NCBI RefSeq assembly: GCF_000513195.1
Contig: NZ_CBVI010000104.1
Coordinates: 22,102 to 86,101, forward strand
Source: Bacteroides timonensis
GTDB taxonomy: Bacteria; Bacteroidota; Bacteroidia; Bacteroidales; Bacteroidaceae
Reading direction: 5' to 3'
Length of the DNA: 64,000 nucleotides
The position numbers and the translations under genes were made by a program. The first letter of the stretch is position 1. Every line of letters begins with the position of its first letter. Under the pieces are notes generated by a model that was not told the DNA's origin, searched no databases, and saw only the letters and a list, made by a program, of their open reading frames with translations. This document shows positions 1 through 8,846 of the stretch, one piece after another.

Positions 1-1010
1 TGACACAACCTTTATATATGGGCGGCAAAATCCGTGCTTACAACAAAATCACCAAATATGCAGAAGAACTGGCACGCCAGCAACATGACAGTGGTCTGCA
101 AGATGTAATACTTAGTACCGACCAGGCTTACTGGCAGGTAGTATCACTCGCCAGTAAAAAGAAATTAGCCGAAGGTTACCTCAAGTTATTGCAAAAGTTG
201 GAAAGCGATGTGGACAAGATGATCGCCGAAGGTGTTGCCACCAAAGCGGACGGTCTATCTGTAAAGGTAAGAGTGAACGAAGCGGAAATGACACTGACCA
301 AAGTCGAAGATGGCTTGAGCCTGTCCAGAATGTTATTATGCCAGTTATGCGGTTTGGACTTGTCCTCTCCTATCACGCTGAAAGATGAACGGGAAGACGA
401 TCTCTCTCCTGATCCTGTAGCAGCAAATGGAATTGATCTGAATACGGTTTATGCTACACGGCCGGAAGTACGCAGTCTGGAACTTGCCACAGAAATCTAC
501 AAGCAGAAGGTAAACGTCACTCGCTCCGAATATCTGCCGTCACTGGCTCTGATGGGAAGCTATATGATGACCAACCCCTCCGTTTTCAATGGTTTCGAAA
601 AGAAGTTCAAAGGTATGTGGAATGTAGGCGTGGTATTACAGGTTCCTATCTGGCACTGGGGTGAAGGCATGTACAAGGTGAAGGCAGCCAAAGCGGAAGC
701 CCGTATCGCCCAATACCAATTGGACGATGCTAAAGAAAAGATAGAACTTCAAGTCAACCAGTCCGTCTTCAAGGTTAATGAAGCCGCTAAAAAGCTGATT
801 ATGGCAGAAAATAATCTGGAAAAAGCCGATGAAAATCTTCGATATGCCACCCTCGGATTTGAAGAAGGCGTGATAGCTGCCAGCAACGTACTCGAAGCAC
901 ACACAGCCTGGCTTTCAGCCCAGTCCGAAAAGATAGATGCACAAATTGATGTGAAATTGACCGACATCTATCTGAAGAAGGCATTGGGACAGTTGAACAT
1001 TGAAAAATAA
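1..1010 (+). CDS. TolC-family outer membrane efflux protein (5' truncated by window edge)
   Basis: Outer membrane channel of a tripartite exporter. The reading frame is open from base 3 with no start codon that must be used, and it reads into the typical 'QPLYMGGKI' segment, so the N-terminus and signal peptide lie before the window. What remains (about 335 residues) shows the two long heptad-rich helical repeats of OEP/TolC proteins, including an 'RPEVRSLELA' motif between the halves and a 'VPIWHWGEGMYKV' segment that mirrors the N-terminal 'PLYMGG' motif. It is followed 53 bp later by a membrane fusion protein and two ABC-2 permeases, so it probably forms the exit duct for that system. Substrate unknown. 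Confidence 0.9.
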   Translation, partial: TQPLYMGGKIRAYNKITKYAEELARQQHDSGLQDVILSTDQAYWQVVSLASKKKLAEGYLKLLQKLESDVDKMIAEGVATKADGLSVKVRVNEAEMTLTKVEDGLSLSRMLLCQLCGLDLSSPITLKDEREDDLSPDPVAANGIDLNTVYATRPEVRSLELATEIYKQKVNVTRSEYLPSLALMGSYMMTNPSVFNGFEKKFKGMWNVGVVLQVPIWHWGEGMYKVKAAKAEARIAQYQLDDAKEKIELQVNQSVFKVNEAAKKLIMAENNLEKADENLRYATLGFEEGVIAASNVLEAHTAWLSAQSEKIDAQIDVKLTDIYLKKALGQLNIEK

Positions 1011-1063
1011 AAATAGAGAATTGACAGTTCATAAATCATAAATCCGAAATCATAAATCTGAAA

Positions 1064-2050
1064 ATGGATACCAAATCACAAAACAGTAACATGCTATTAG
1101 CGTTCTTAACGCTGACAGGCGTCATTGCCATTGTAGCCGTAGTAGGTTTCTTCATGTTGCGCAAAGGACCGGAAATCGTACAGGGTCAGGCAGAGGTCAC
1201 AGAATACCGGGTATCGAGTAAAGTACCGGGACGTATTCTGGAATTCCGTGTGAAAGAGGGACAAAGCGTGCAGGCCGGAGATACACTCGCCATACTGGAA
1301 GCTCCGGATGTGTTAGCAAAACTGGAACAGGCTCGTGCGGCGGAAGCCGCTGCTCAGGCACAGAATGAGAAAGCACTGAAAGGCGCCCGTCACGAACAGG
1401 TACAGGCTGCCTTTGAGATGTGGCAAAAAGCTAAAGCAGGACTTGAAATAGCCGAGAAATCTTACAAACGTGTGAAGAATCTTGCTGATCAGGGCGTGAT
1501 GTCAGCCCAAAAGCTGGATGAGGTGACTGCACAGCGAGACGCTGCCGTCGCAACAGAAAAAGCCGCCAAAGCTCAATACGACATGGCAAAGAACGGTGCA
1601 GAACGAGAAGATAAAGCTGCTGCCGCCGCCTTGGTAGACCGCGCCAAAGGAGCTGTTGCAGAAGTTGAATCTTATATCAAAGAAACTTATCTTATAGCCC
1701 AGACAGCCGGAGAAGTGTCGGAAATCTTCCCCAAAGTAGGTGAATTGGTAGGAACCGGTGCACCGATCATGAACATAGCCATACTGGATGATATGTGGGT
1801 AACATTCAATGTTCGGGAAGATTTGCTGCAAGGTCTGACAATGGGAACTGAATTCGAAGCTTTCGTTCCGGCATTGGACAAAAATATCCGCTTGAAAGTG
1901 AACTACATGAAGGATCTTGGCACTTATGCAGCCTGGAAGGCTACGAAAACAACCGGGCAATTTGATCTGAAGACTTTTGAGGTAAAAGCTTTGCCACAGG
2001 AGAAAGTGGAAGGCTTGCGTCCCGGAATGTCGGTGATACTGAAGAAGTGA
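1064..2050 (+). CDS. HlyD-family periplasmic adaptor (membrane fusion protein)
   Basis: 328-residue adaptor linking an inner membrane pump to the TolC-like channel encoded just upstream. One N-terminal membrane anchor (about residues 10-30) is followed by a lipoyl/barrel-sandwich half ('SSKVPGRILEFRVKEGQSVQAG'-type region near residues 48-75), an Ala/Lys/Glu-rich coiled-coil hairpin (about 85-200), then the second sandwich half and a beta-barrel with 'VGTGAPIMNIA' and 'GLRPGMSVIL' motifs typical of the family. Start is the ATG at 1064; no better upstream start exists in the 53-bp gap. Part of a four-gene operon; the transported compound cannot be told from sequence. Confidence 0.92.
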   Translation: MDTKSQNSNMLLAFLTLTGVIAIVAVVGFFMLRKGPEIVQGQAEVTEYRVSSKVPGRILEFRVKEGQSVQAGDTLAILEAPDVLAKLEQARAAEAAAQAQNEKALKGARHEQVQAAFEMWQKAKAGLEIAEKSYKRVKNLADQGVMSAQKLDEVTAQRDAAVATEKAAKAQYDMAKNGAEREDKAAAAALVDRAKGAVAEVESYIKETYLIAQTAGEVSEIFPKVGELVGTGAPIMNIAILDDMWVTFNVREDLLQGLTMGTEFEAFVPALDKNIRLKVNYMKDLGTYAAWKATKTTGQFDLKTFEVKALPQEKVEGLRPGMSVILKK

Positions 2051-2082
2051 TTAACGGTTAGTGATTAGTGATAAGTAAAGGA

Positions 2083-3261
2083 ATGGCACGAGATAAGAAA
2101 TATATAGCTTTGTGGAACGTCATGAAACGGGAAGGCCGACGGCTCGTTTCCCGTCCGCTGTACCTGTTCTGCATGGTGATAGCGCCGTTGTTCTGCTACG
2201 TCTTCTTCACGACACTGATGGATTCGGGTTTACCGGTCAATATGCCTGTAGGGGTGGTGGATCAGGATATGACATCCACTTCGCGCCAATTGATGCGAAA
2301 CCTGGATGCATTTGAGCAGACCGCCATCGTAGCCCATTATCCTACTATCAACGAAGCACGTGCCGCCATGCAGAAAGGAGAAATCTACGGATTCTACTAC
2401 ATTCCGAAAGGTACCACCGCCAAGGCGCAATCTCAACGACAGCCTACCGTATCATTCTATACCAACAATACGCTGCTTATCGCCGGTTCTCTGCTCTACA
2501 AAGATATGAAGATGATGAGCGAGTTGGCATCGGGAGCTGCCGCACGCACCAGTTTGTATGCTAAAGGTGCTACGGAAGACCAGGCTATGGCATTCCTGCA
2601 ACCCATCGTCATCGATACACATCCGCTGAACAATCCGTGGCTGAATTACTCCGTATACTTATGTAATACATTTGCACCGGGTGTATTGATGCTGCTTATA
2701 TTCATGATAACGGTTTACTCCATCGGCGTGGAAATAAAAGACCGTACCGCACGCGAATGGCTGCGCATGGGAAATAATTCCATCTACATCTCCCTTGCCG
2801 GAAAGCTGTTGCCGCATACGGCTATTTTCTTCCTGATGGGAATATTATATAATGTATATTTATATGGCTTCCTGCACTTCCCCTGCAACAGTGGCATCAT
2901 GCCGATGCTTCTTGCCACTCTCTGCCTTGTATTGGCTTCGCAAGGGATGGGTGTACTGATGATAGGTACATTGCCTACCCTGCGTCTGGGACTGAGTTTT
3001 GCATCCTTATGGGGAGTGCTTTCATTCTCTATGTGCGGACTATCATTCCCAGCTATGGCAATGCATCCGGTGCTGCAAGGATTAGCCAATCTGTTCCCGC
3101 TGCGTCACTATTTCCTGATCTATGTAGATCAGGCCCTGAACGGTTATCCGATGATTTATTCATGGATAAACTATGTGGCGTTACTTATTTTTATGATGCT
3201 TCCTTTCTTTGTCGTACACCGGCTCAAAGAAGCGTTGATTTATTATAAATACGTGCCCTAA
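2083..3261 (+). CDS. ABC-2 type transporter permease (first of two)
   Basis: Inner membrane permease of the ABC-2 family (ABC2_membrane_3 type). An N-terminal membrane helix (about residues 25-45 of the longer reading), a large extracytoplasmic domain containing 'GVVDQDMTSTSRQLMRNLDAF', then five hydrophobic segments in the C-terminal half fit the family's usual topology and length. The frame is open back to a GTG at 2068, but the ATG at 2083 has a purine-rich AAAGG just upstream and is preferred. Its stop overlaps the start of the next permease by one base (TAATG), implying translational coupling. No nucleotide-binding subunit is encoded beside it in the window. Confidence 0.88.
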   Translation: MARDKKYIALWNVMKREGRRLVSRPLYLFCMVIAPLFCYVFFTTLMDSGLPVNMPVGVVDQDMTSTSRQLMRNLDAFEQTAIVAHYPTINEARAAMQKGEIYGFYYIPKGTTAKAQSQRQPTVSFYTNNTLLIAGSLLYKDMKMMSELASGAAARTSLYAKGATEDQAMAFLQPIVIDTHPLNNPWLNYSVYLCNTFAPGVLMLLIFMITVYSIGVEIKDRTAREWLRMGNNSIYISLAGKLLPHTAIFFLMGILYNVYLYGFLHFPCNSGIMPMLLATLCLVLASQGMGVLMIGTLPTLRLGLSFASLWGVLSFSMCGLSFPAMAMHPVLQGLANLFPLRHYFLIYVDQALNGYPMIYSWINYVALLIFMMLPFFVVHRLKEALIYYKYVP

Positions 3262-4493
3262 TGAAACATCTGACGTTCAAACAGAAAGTAGTACAAGGTA
3301 TCCACGACCTATTCTATATCTGGATACGGGAATTCCGCACAACCTTTCGCGATCAGGGTGTGCTCATCTTCTTTGTGCTTGTCCCGTTGGTGTATCCACT
3401 GATTTATGCTTTCATTTATACCAATGAAACCATACGGGAAGTACCTGCTGTGGTAGTGGATAACTCACGCAGTTCGCTAAGCCGCGAATACCTGCGCAAA
3501 GTTGACTCCAGTCCAGAAGTGAAGATTGTATCTTATTGCGCCGACATGGAAGAAGCCAAACTGATGCTGAAAGATCGTCTGGCTTATGGCATCATCTATA
3601 TACCTGCTGAATTCAGTGAAGATATTGCACGGGGAAAGCAAACACAGGTCAGTCTGTATTGCGATATGAGCGGATTGCTTTATTACAAATCTCTGCTGAA
3701 CACCAATACCAGCGTGTCACTGGACATGAATGCAGATATCAAAATGCAACGTGCCGGCAATACCACCAACCGCCAGGATGAGATTACCGCCTATCCGATA
3801 AAATATGAAGATGTTACCTTATTCAACCCCGCAAACGGTTTTGCGGCTTTCCTGATACCTGCGGTATTGATACTGATTATTCAGCAAACCTTGCTGCTGG
3901 GTATCGGACTTTCTGCCGGAACAGCCCGCGAACAGAATCGTTTCAAAGATTTGGTTCCTATCAACCGCCACTACAACGGCACATTACGTATCGTACTGGG
4001 TAAAGGTTTAAGTTACTTCATGGTGTATGCACTTGTATCCGTATATGTGCTCTGTGTAGTGCCACGTCTGTTCAGTCTCATCCAGATAGCTCAACCGGGT
4101 GTACTGACCCTCTTTATGTTGCCTTATCTGGCAGCATGTATTTTCTTCGCCATGACAGCTTCTATTGCCATACGCAATCGTGAAACCTGCATGTTAATAT
4201 TTGTCTTCACATCCGTACCTTTATTGTTCCTTTCAGGTGTTTCCTGGCCGGGAGCCGCCATGCCGGATTTCTGGAGATACTTCTCTTATATCTTCCCGTC
4301 CACTTTCGGCATCAATGGCTACGTACGCATTAATAGCATGGGAGCTACACTCAACGAAGTAGCCTTTGAATACCGCGCGTTATGGATACAGGCAGGCATC
4401 TACTTCCTGACTACTTGCTGGGTATATCGTTGGCAGATTATCCAAAGCAGGAAGCATGTGATTGAGAAATATAAAGAGTACAAGAATAAATAA
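3261..4493 (+). CDS. ABC-2 type transporter permease (second of two)
   Basis: 410-residue paralogue of the preceding permease, with the same plan: cytoplasmic N-terminus, a membrane helix near residues 35-55 ('FFVLVPLVYPLIYAF'), an extracytoplasmic domain starting 'VPAVVVDNSRSSLSREYLR', and a C-terminal group of about five membrane helices including 'RNRETCMLIFVFTSVP'. The two permeases presumably form a heterodimer that works with the HlyD and TolC proteins upstream. The gene ends 16 bp before the convergent hexosaminidase. Family assignment is secure from topology and context; the substrate is not, and no ATPase gene lies within view. Confidence 0.88.
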   Translation: MKHLTFKQKVVQGIHDLFYIWIREFRTTFRDQGVLIFFVLVPLVYPLIYAFIYTNETIREVPAVVVDNSRSSLSREYLRKVDSSPEVKIVSYCADMEEAKLMLKDRLAYGIIYIPAEFSEDIARGKQTQVSLYCDMSGLLYYKSLLNTNTSVSLDMNADIKMQRAGNTTNRQDEITAYPIKYEDVTLFNPANGFAAFLIPAVLILIIQQTLLLGIGLSAGTAREQNRFKDLVPINRHYNGTLRIVLGKGLSYFMVYALVSVYVLCVVPRLFSLIQIAQPGVLTLFMLPYLAACIFFAMTASIAIRNRETCMLIFVFTSVPLLFLSGVSWPGAAMPDFWRYFSYIFPSTFGINGYVRINSMGATLNEVAFEYRALWIQAGIYFLTTCWVYRWQIIQSRKHVIEKYKEYKNK

Positions 4494-4509
4494 TAATTTC
4501 AGGAGATTA

Positions 4510-6027
4510 TTATCCATTCTGCAGGACATCTTCTTTCTCCGGAGCAGTAGGCTCCGGCCTCCTTTCAGGGGCAAACGGGTCGAAATAATAAATATTTTTG
4601 GCATCCAACCAATGCAGGAAAAAGGGCAAGCGCCGCATAAAACGACTATAATCCTTACGCACAGCAGGCGTCCAAGCAGCTTCAGCAGCAGCTACAAGAC
4701 GCGGGAAGACCATAAAATCCAATCGTTTGACATCAGCGACACGTTCTGTCCAAAGTGAATACTGCATACCCATAATCTGGCTTTCGTACCCCTTAAACAG
4801 ATGTTCTATCGAGCGAGGGAATGAGAAGACATCCTCTATCGGATTATATCCATCCCAGTAACGCCCAACATTGTGTGTGGAATACTGCACAAAGTCGCCA
4901 TACATCGGACGACGTGGAGTCATAATAACACGATATCCACTTTCGAGAGCTTTCAATAACTGATACCTACGATCATGACGCCACCACATCACTACTGCTT
5001 TATCCGGCGATACACCGGCATCCACAATTTCATCCCAACCGACCATTGTTTTACCTTTGGCAGCAATAATATCTGCCACACGGCGCACAAAATATTGCTC
5101 CAATCCGGTTTCGTTCATTAATTGTTTATCTTTGATGAACTGCTGTATCTGTGGATCTGTAAACCATTCCTGATTACCGAAATGTACTTCATCACCTCCA
5201 ACATGAATATAAGGAGAAGGAAACAGAGTGATCAGTTCATCCAGCACATCACTTATGAAACGGAAAGTTTCTTCTTTGCAAGGGTGAAAAGTAAAATCTT
5301 TCCATCGTCCTTCACCCCCACCAGACAATTCCGGATAGGCACGACAAGCTGCAGTGGCATGTCCGGGCATATCGAATTCCGGCACAATCATTATGTGTCG
5401 TGCAGCCGCATAGGCAACAATATCTTTAATATCCTCCTGCGTATAAAAAGCAGCAGGTGCCGACGGATCATGATAATTCCCTTTGGATCCAACCTTTGTC
5501 AACAAAGGATATTTCTTTATTTCAATACGCCATCCCGGTTCATCCGTCAGATGCCAATGAAAAACATTCAGGCGAAGAGAAGCCATTATATCAAGTAACT
5601 GCTTGACTTTCTCCTTACCAAAGAAATGACGGCTCTCGTCGAGCATAAAACCCCGCCACGAATAACGGGGAGCATCATTGATTACACAAGCGCTCGTAGT
5701 GCCTTTCCCGGAACGCAAGAGTTGCTTCAAGGTTTCTTCTCCCCGAAATACTCCGGTTACAGTAGCTGATTGAATAAAAACAGAATCGGGAGTTATCTCC
5801 AAACAATAAGCCTCACCAGCCCCCGTAGTACAATCCGGTGTAATACGCTGTACTACTCGTGACGGAAGCACATTATTTGTCTCAAGTGCCTTATTTTCGG
5901 CAATAGACAGTACGAACTCTCCTTTTGCCGGGCGATATTGTGCCGGTTCAGGAATCACATTTTGTGCAGAAATAAAGACTGGCAGAAAAAGACTCGCTGC
6001 CAATAGGCTAATTTTAGTTGTCATCAT
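4510..6027 (-). CDS. Beta-N-acetylhexosaminidase, GH20
   Basis: Secreted or periplasmic exo-hexosaminidase that removes terminal beta-linked GlcNAc/GalNAc, for example from mucin or host N-glycans. Signal peptide over about residues 1-21 ending 'ISAQ'. A GH20b-like N-terminal domain (about 25-120) precedes the TIM barrel. The barrel shows 'RGFMLDESRHF' (about 126-136), 'NVFHWHLTDEPGWRIEI' and the catalytic Asp-Glu pair in 'HVGGDEVHFGN' (D279/E280): the Asp positions the substrate acetamido group and the Glu is the acid/base. Length (505) is normal for Bacteroides enzymes. It stands before an SGNH esterase on the same strand (84-bp gap), which may act on acetylated glycans. Confidence 0.93.
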   Translation of the reverse strand: MMTTKISLLAASLFLPVFISAQNVIPEPAQYRPAKGEFVLSIAENKALETNNVLPSRVVQRITPDCTTGAGEAYCLEITPDSVFIQSATVTGVFRGEETLKQLLRSGKGTTSACVINDAPRYSWRGFMLDESRHFFGKEKVKQLLDIMASLRLNVFHWHLTDEPGWRIEIKKYPLLTKVGSKGNYHDPSAPAAFYTQEDIKDIVAYAAARHIMIVPEFDMPGHATAACRAYPELSGGGEGRWKDFTFHPCKEETFRFISDVLDELITLFPSPYIHVGGDEVHFGNQEWFTDPQIQQFIKDKQLMNETGLEQYFVRRVADIIAAKGKTMVGWDEIVDAGVSPDKAVVMWWRHDRRYQLLKALESGYRVIMTPRRPMYGDFVQYSTHNVGRYWDGYNPIEDVFSFPRSIEHLFKGYESQIMGMQYSLWTERVADVKRLDFMVFPRLVAAAEAAWTPAVRKDYSRFMRRLPFFLHWLDAKNIYYFDPFAPERRPEPTAPEKEDVLQNG

Positions 6028-6111
6028 TGATATATCTTAAAACAATTTCCCCACATCGAAAGATCACGAAGTGGCAGAATATGATTTCATAGAATAATAA
6101 AATAGAAAAAG

Positions 6112-7176
6112 TTACCGGATATGTTTTTTAATTAACGGATATAATACTTCCGCATAGCGCATAAAGCCCAGATCTGTAAAATGGATACCATCAACAGTAG
6201 CCTCACCATCGTGCCCGATAATGTCCTTTGAAGAAAGAAGATAGATATTCTTCTCACCCTTTTTCTTCATTGACTGGAAAATAGCCGCAATCGTTTCATT
6301 TTTAGCATTCACTTCCCTTGCAATCTTTTTATCAAAACGGGAATGAGTGAAAATAGGATCTTCTACAAAAAGGATAGGAGTATCGGGATGTTTGCTGCGA
6401 ACGATAGAGTAGAATTTCTCCGCCCGTTCTTTCATCTGTTCTACTGTGGCATTAGGAAGGAAATCAAGCACGAACATGGAAGCATCAACCGTAGCTATAA
6501 GTTCCGCAATCTCCAGATCGAGCAAAGCATTACCGCTAAATCCTAAATTGATACATTCGCGATTGAGCCAACGTTCCAGAATATTTGTATGGGCCATTCC
6601 GGGACGGGAAGCACAACCACCCTGTAAAATACTGGTTCCATAGAAAACAACGGGCTTTTCACGTACCGGTAAGCCGACTGCAGGTTGATCAAGCGTCGAA
6701 AGGCTATCCACACCAATTGCCAATGAAGTGACCCCGTCATACAAAGAAAGATATAAAAGATATTCCCGTTCTTCAGGATCCATATTCTTCACGATAGTAG
6801 CCTCATTTACCTTTCCCTGAGGACGCCCGCTACCGGCAAAAACCCACTTACCATCTTGCAGGCAATAAAGATCCAGACCCTTGATTCCGGTAGGAGTCAT
6901 GTGGTTCATGCTTCTGTTATCCCTCACTTCCCACTTTGCCCCAATGCATGTAGAGTTGGAACGGAAGCGCAAAGCAAGTCCGGCACTATTGCGTCCTAAA
7001 TCCCAAAGCGGTTTGCGGGAAACTGATTCCAAAGAAGCCGGAAGGCGTTCGTAACGGGTAAGAGTAGCATCCGTTGCCTTGCCCAACAAGGGGAAAACGG
7101 AAGCATCGCGATAAAGAAGTTGGGCCTGAGTGGATGCAGCCAGCAACAATCCCAAAATAAAAACTCTGATTCTCAT
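6112..7176 (-). CDS. SGNH/GDSL-type esterase with GxDLY N-terminal domain
   Basis: Probable carbohydrate esterase of the SGNH hydrolase superfamily. Signal peptide about residues 1-18 ('LLLAASTQAQ'). An N-terminal beta-domain includes the 'GLDLYCLQDGKW' segment matching the GxDLY signature. The C-terminal SGNH domain begins with 'VVFYGTSILQGGCASRPG', block I with the nucleophile Ser in GTS. It continues with 'INLGFSGNALLD' (block II Gly), 'LDFLPNAT' (block III Asn) and 'DGIHFTDLG' (block V Asp/His). All catalytic blocks are present. Its upstream neighbour in transcription is the divergent BlaI operon; downstream is the GH20 gene. Deacetylation of host or plant glycans is inferred, not shown. 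Confidence 0.88.
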   Translation of the reverse strand: MRIRVFILGLLLAASTQAQLLYRDASVFPLLGKATDATLTRYERLPASLESVSRKPLWDLGRNSAGLALRFRSNSTCIGAKWEVRDNRSMNHMTPTGIKGLDLYCLQDGKWVFAGSGRPQGKVNEATIVKNMDPEEREYLLYLSLYDGVTSLAIGVDSLSTLDQPAVGLPVREKPVVFYGTSILQGGCASRPGMAHTNILERWLNRECINLGFSGNALLDLEIAELIATVDASMFVLDFLPNATVEQMKERAEKFYSIVRSKHPDTPILFVEDPIFTHSRFDKKIAREVNAKNETIAAIFQSMKKKGEKNIYLLSSKDIIGHDGEATVDGIHFTDLGFMRYAEVLYPLIKKHIR

Positions 7177-7318
7177 GATTAGTAGATATTAAGATGATTC
7201 AAAGGTACACTGAAAAACTGCATTTATAAACAGTTTTACATCAATTAACAGGTAATAGACCTCCTATTATGGTTCCACAGCTCTTTTGAATGCATTCACA
7301 CTTATTAACCGTCTGAAG

Positions 7319-7349
7319 TTTGCTTTATTACGAAATATTCGTAGTTTTG
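7319..7349 (+). promoter_or_regulatory. Promoter of the blaI-like operon with embedded operator palindrome
   Basis: A -33 element TTTG (7319-7322) and a -7 element TAGTTTTG (7342-7349) are separated by 19 bp, matching the Bacteroides promoter pattern TTTG-N19-21-TAnnTTTG. A perfect inverted repeat TACGAAATATTCGTA (7329-7343, central ATA) fills the spacer and touches the -7 box. This is where a repressor would block RNA polymerase. The first gene downstream encodes a BlaI/MecI-type repressor, so autoregulation is the natural inference. Confidence 0.75.
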
Positions 7350-7378
7350 TATCGAATTCATTTTAATACTTTATTTCC

Positions 7379-7735
7379 ATGGAAAAGTTAACTATACAAG
7401 AAGAAGAAGCAATGATTTACATTTGGGAACTGGGCAGTTGCTTCGTAAAAGACATTGTTGCCAAATATCCCCAACCGGCACCTCCCTACACTACCGTGGC
7501 TTCCATCATTAAAAACCTAGAACGCAAACAGTATGTTACAGCCGCTCGCGTAGGGAATACATACCAGTACACACCTGCCATTCGTGAAAGCGAATACAAG
7601 CGTACCTTTATGAGCGGCTTCGTGCGTAACTACTTTGAAAATTCTTATAAGGAAATGGTTTCTTTCTTTGCCAAAGAGCAAAAGATTTCAACTAAAGACC
7701 TGAAAGATATAATCGATATGATTGAAAAAAGATAA
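7379..7735 (+). CDS. BlaI/MecI/CopY-family transcriptional repressor
   Basis: 118-residue winged-helix repressor. The N-terminal domain (about residues 1-75) reads 'TIQEEEAMIYIWELGSCFVKDIV', then 'PYTTVASIIKNLERKQYV' as the recognition helix region and 'NTYQYTPAIRESEYKR' as the wing, all standard for the family. The C-terminal helices mediate dimerisation. In characterised systems (BlaI-BlaR1, MecI-MecR1) the repressor is cleaved after a membrane M56 peptidase senses a signal. Here an M56 protein is encoded two genes downstream, with a thioredoxin-like gene between them. The promoter ahead contains a palindrome fit for its dimer. No beta-lactamase gene is present, so the signal is probably envelope-related rather than antibiotic-specific. 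Confidence 0.93.
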   Translation: MEKLTIQEEEAMIYIWELGSCFVKDIVAKYPQPAPPYTTVASIIKNLERKQYVTAARVGNTYQYTPAIRESEYKRTFMSGFVRNYFENSYKEMVSFFAKEQKISTKDLKDIIDMIEKR

Positions 7736-7752
7736 ACATAAAAAAGAATCGC

Positions 7753-8829
7753 ATGAAATACTATTTTTCTTTATTAGCTTGTCTGGTAAGTTTCATTACT
7801 CACGCACAGACTACTTACTCCTATAAAGTAGAAGGAGAATTAGCAGATAATTCGTTTAATGGAAAAATATTATACATCATGCGATATGATGATAATCGCT
7901 ATATTGATAGTACCCGAGTTGAAAATCAGAAGTTTGCATTTGAGGGACAAACTACAACTCCCTCGTTTTGTAGAATTGATGCAGGACGCAATTATGCCAA
8001 CTTCATTTTGGATGAAGGAACTATAAAAGTCAATCTATATACTCATGTCCCTACGGGTACAAAACTAAATGAAGCTTTCAATAAGACGATAGCTACAGTT
8101 GACAGTATCCGGAAAAAAGGATTCGCACATCTGGCAGAAATAAAAAAAGAGAAGCCGAATGTAGAAGACTGGCAACCGGTATGGACAGAATACTATGAGC
8201 AGAAAATCCGCCCAACACTCCTTGGATATCTGAAACAACAAATTATATCCAACAAGGATAATGGTGTAGGAGAATATGCCTTCAGAGATTATAGTATGGC
8301 ATGTAGTACCGATGAAATGGATGCTCTTCAGACAGAAATAGGCAATTGGCTGAATTCTTTAAAAACAGTACAGGCTATAAAAGCACGTTTCGAAGCACTA
8401 AAGAGAACCGCAGTAGGCAAACCGTTTGTCGATATAGCCGGTGAAAACACAGAAGGTAAAGAAACACGGTTGTCGGATTTTGTAGGCAAAGGTAACTATG
8501 TTCTTGTTGACATGTGGGCAAGCTGGTGTGCTCCATGCCGGGAAGAAATACCCAATTTAGCAGAAATTTACAATACATATAAAGACAAAGGCCTGGTTAT
8601 ATTAGGTATTGCAACCTGGGATAAAAAAGACAGAATCATTAAAGCGATAGGAGATCTGAATATGACATGGCCACAGCTATTGGACACCCAACAAAAAGTA
8701 ATGGAACTTTATGGTGTCAATGGTATCCCACATATTATTTTATTTGCCCCGGATGGCACTATTGTTGCCCGCAATCTCAGGGGAGATGGAATGAAACAGA
8801 AGGTGGCTGAGATTATGAAAGGCGAATAA
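7753..8829 (+). CDS. TlpA-like thioredoxin-fold protein with DUF4369-type N-terminal domain
   Basis: Exported thiol-disulfide oxidoreductase. Signal peptide about residues 1-18 ('SFITHAQ'). The N-terminal third resembles the DUF4369 beta-domain ('YSYKVEGELADNSFNGKILYIMRYDD'-type start). The C-terminal thioredoxin fold (about 220-358) carries the active site 'WASWCAPCREEIPNL' with C259 and C262, and a cis-proline loop 'NGIPHIILF'. CxPC-type TlpA proteins usually reduce periplasmic disulfides. The gene lies 17 bp after blaI and 17 bp before the M56 gene, so it is very likely cotranscribed with that regulatory pair. Confidence 0.9.
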   Translation: MKYYFSLLACLVSFITHAQTTYSYKVEGELADNSFNGKILYIMRYDDNRYIDSTRVENQKFAFEGQTTTPSFCRIDAGRNYANFILDEGTIKVNLYTHVPTGTKLNEAFNKTIATVDSIRKKGFAHLAEIKKEKPNVEDWQPVWTEYYEQKIRPTLLGYLKQQIISNKDNGVGEYAFRDYSMACSTDEMDALQTEIGNWLNSLKTVQAIKARFEALKRTAVGKPFVDIAGENTEGKETRLSDFVGKGNYVLVDMWASWCAPCREEIPNLAEIYNTYKDKGLVILGIATWDKKDRIIKAIGDLNMTWPQLLDTQQKVMELYGVNGIPHIILFAPDGTIVARNLRGDGMKQKVAEIMKGE

Positions 8830-8846
8830 TAATAAAATAGATCAAG

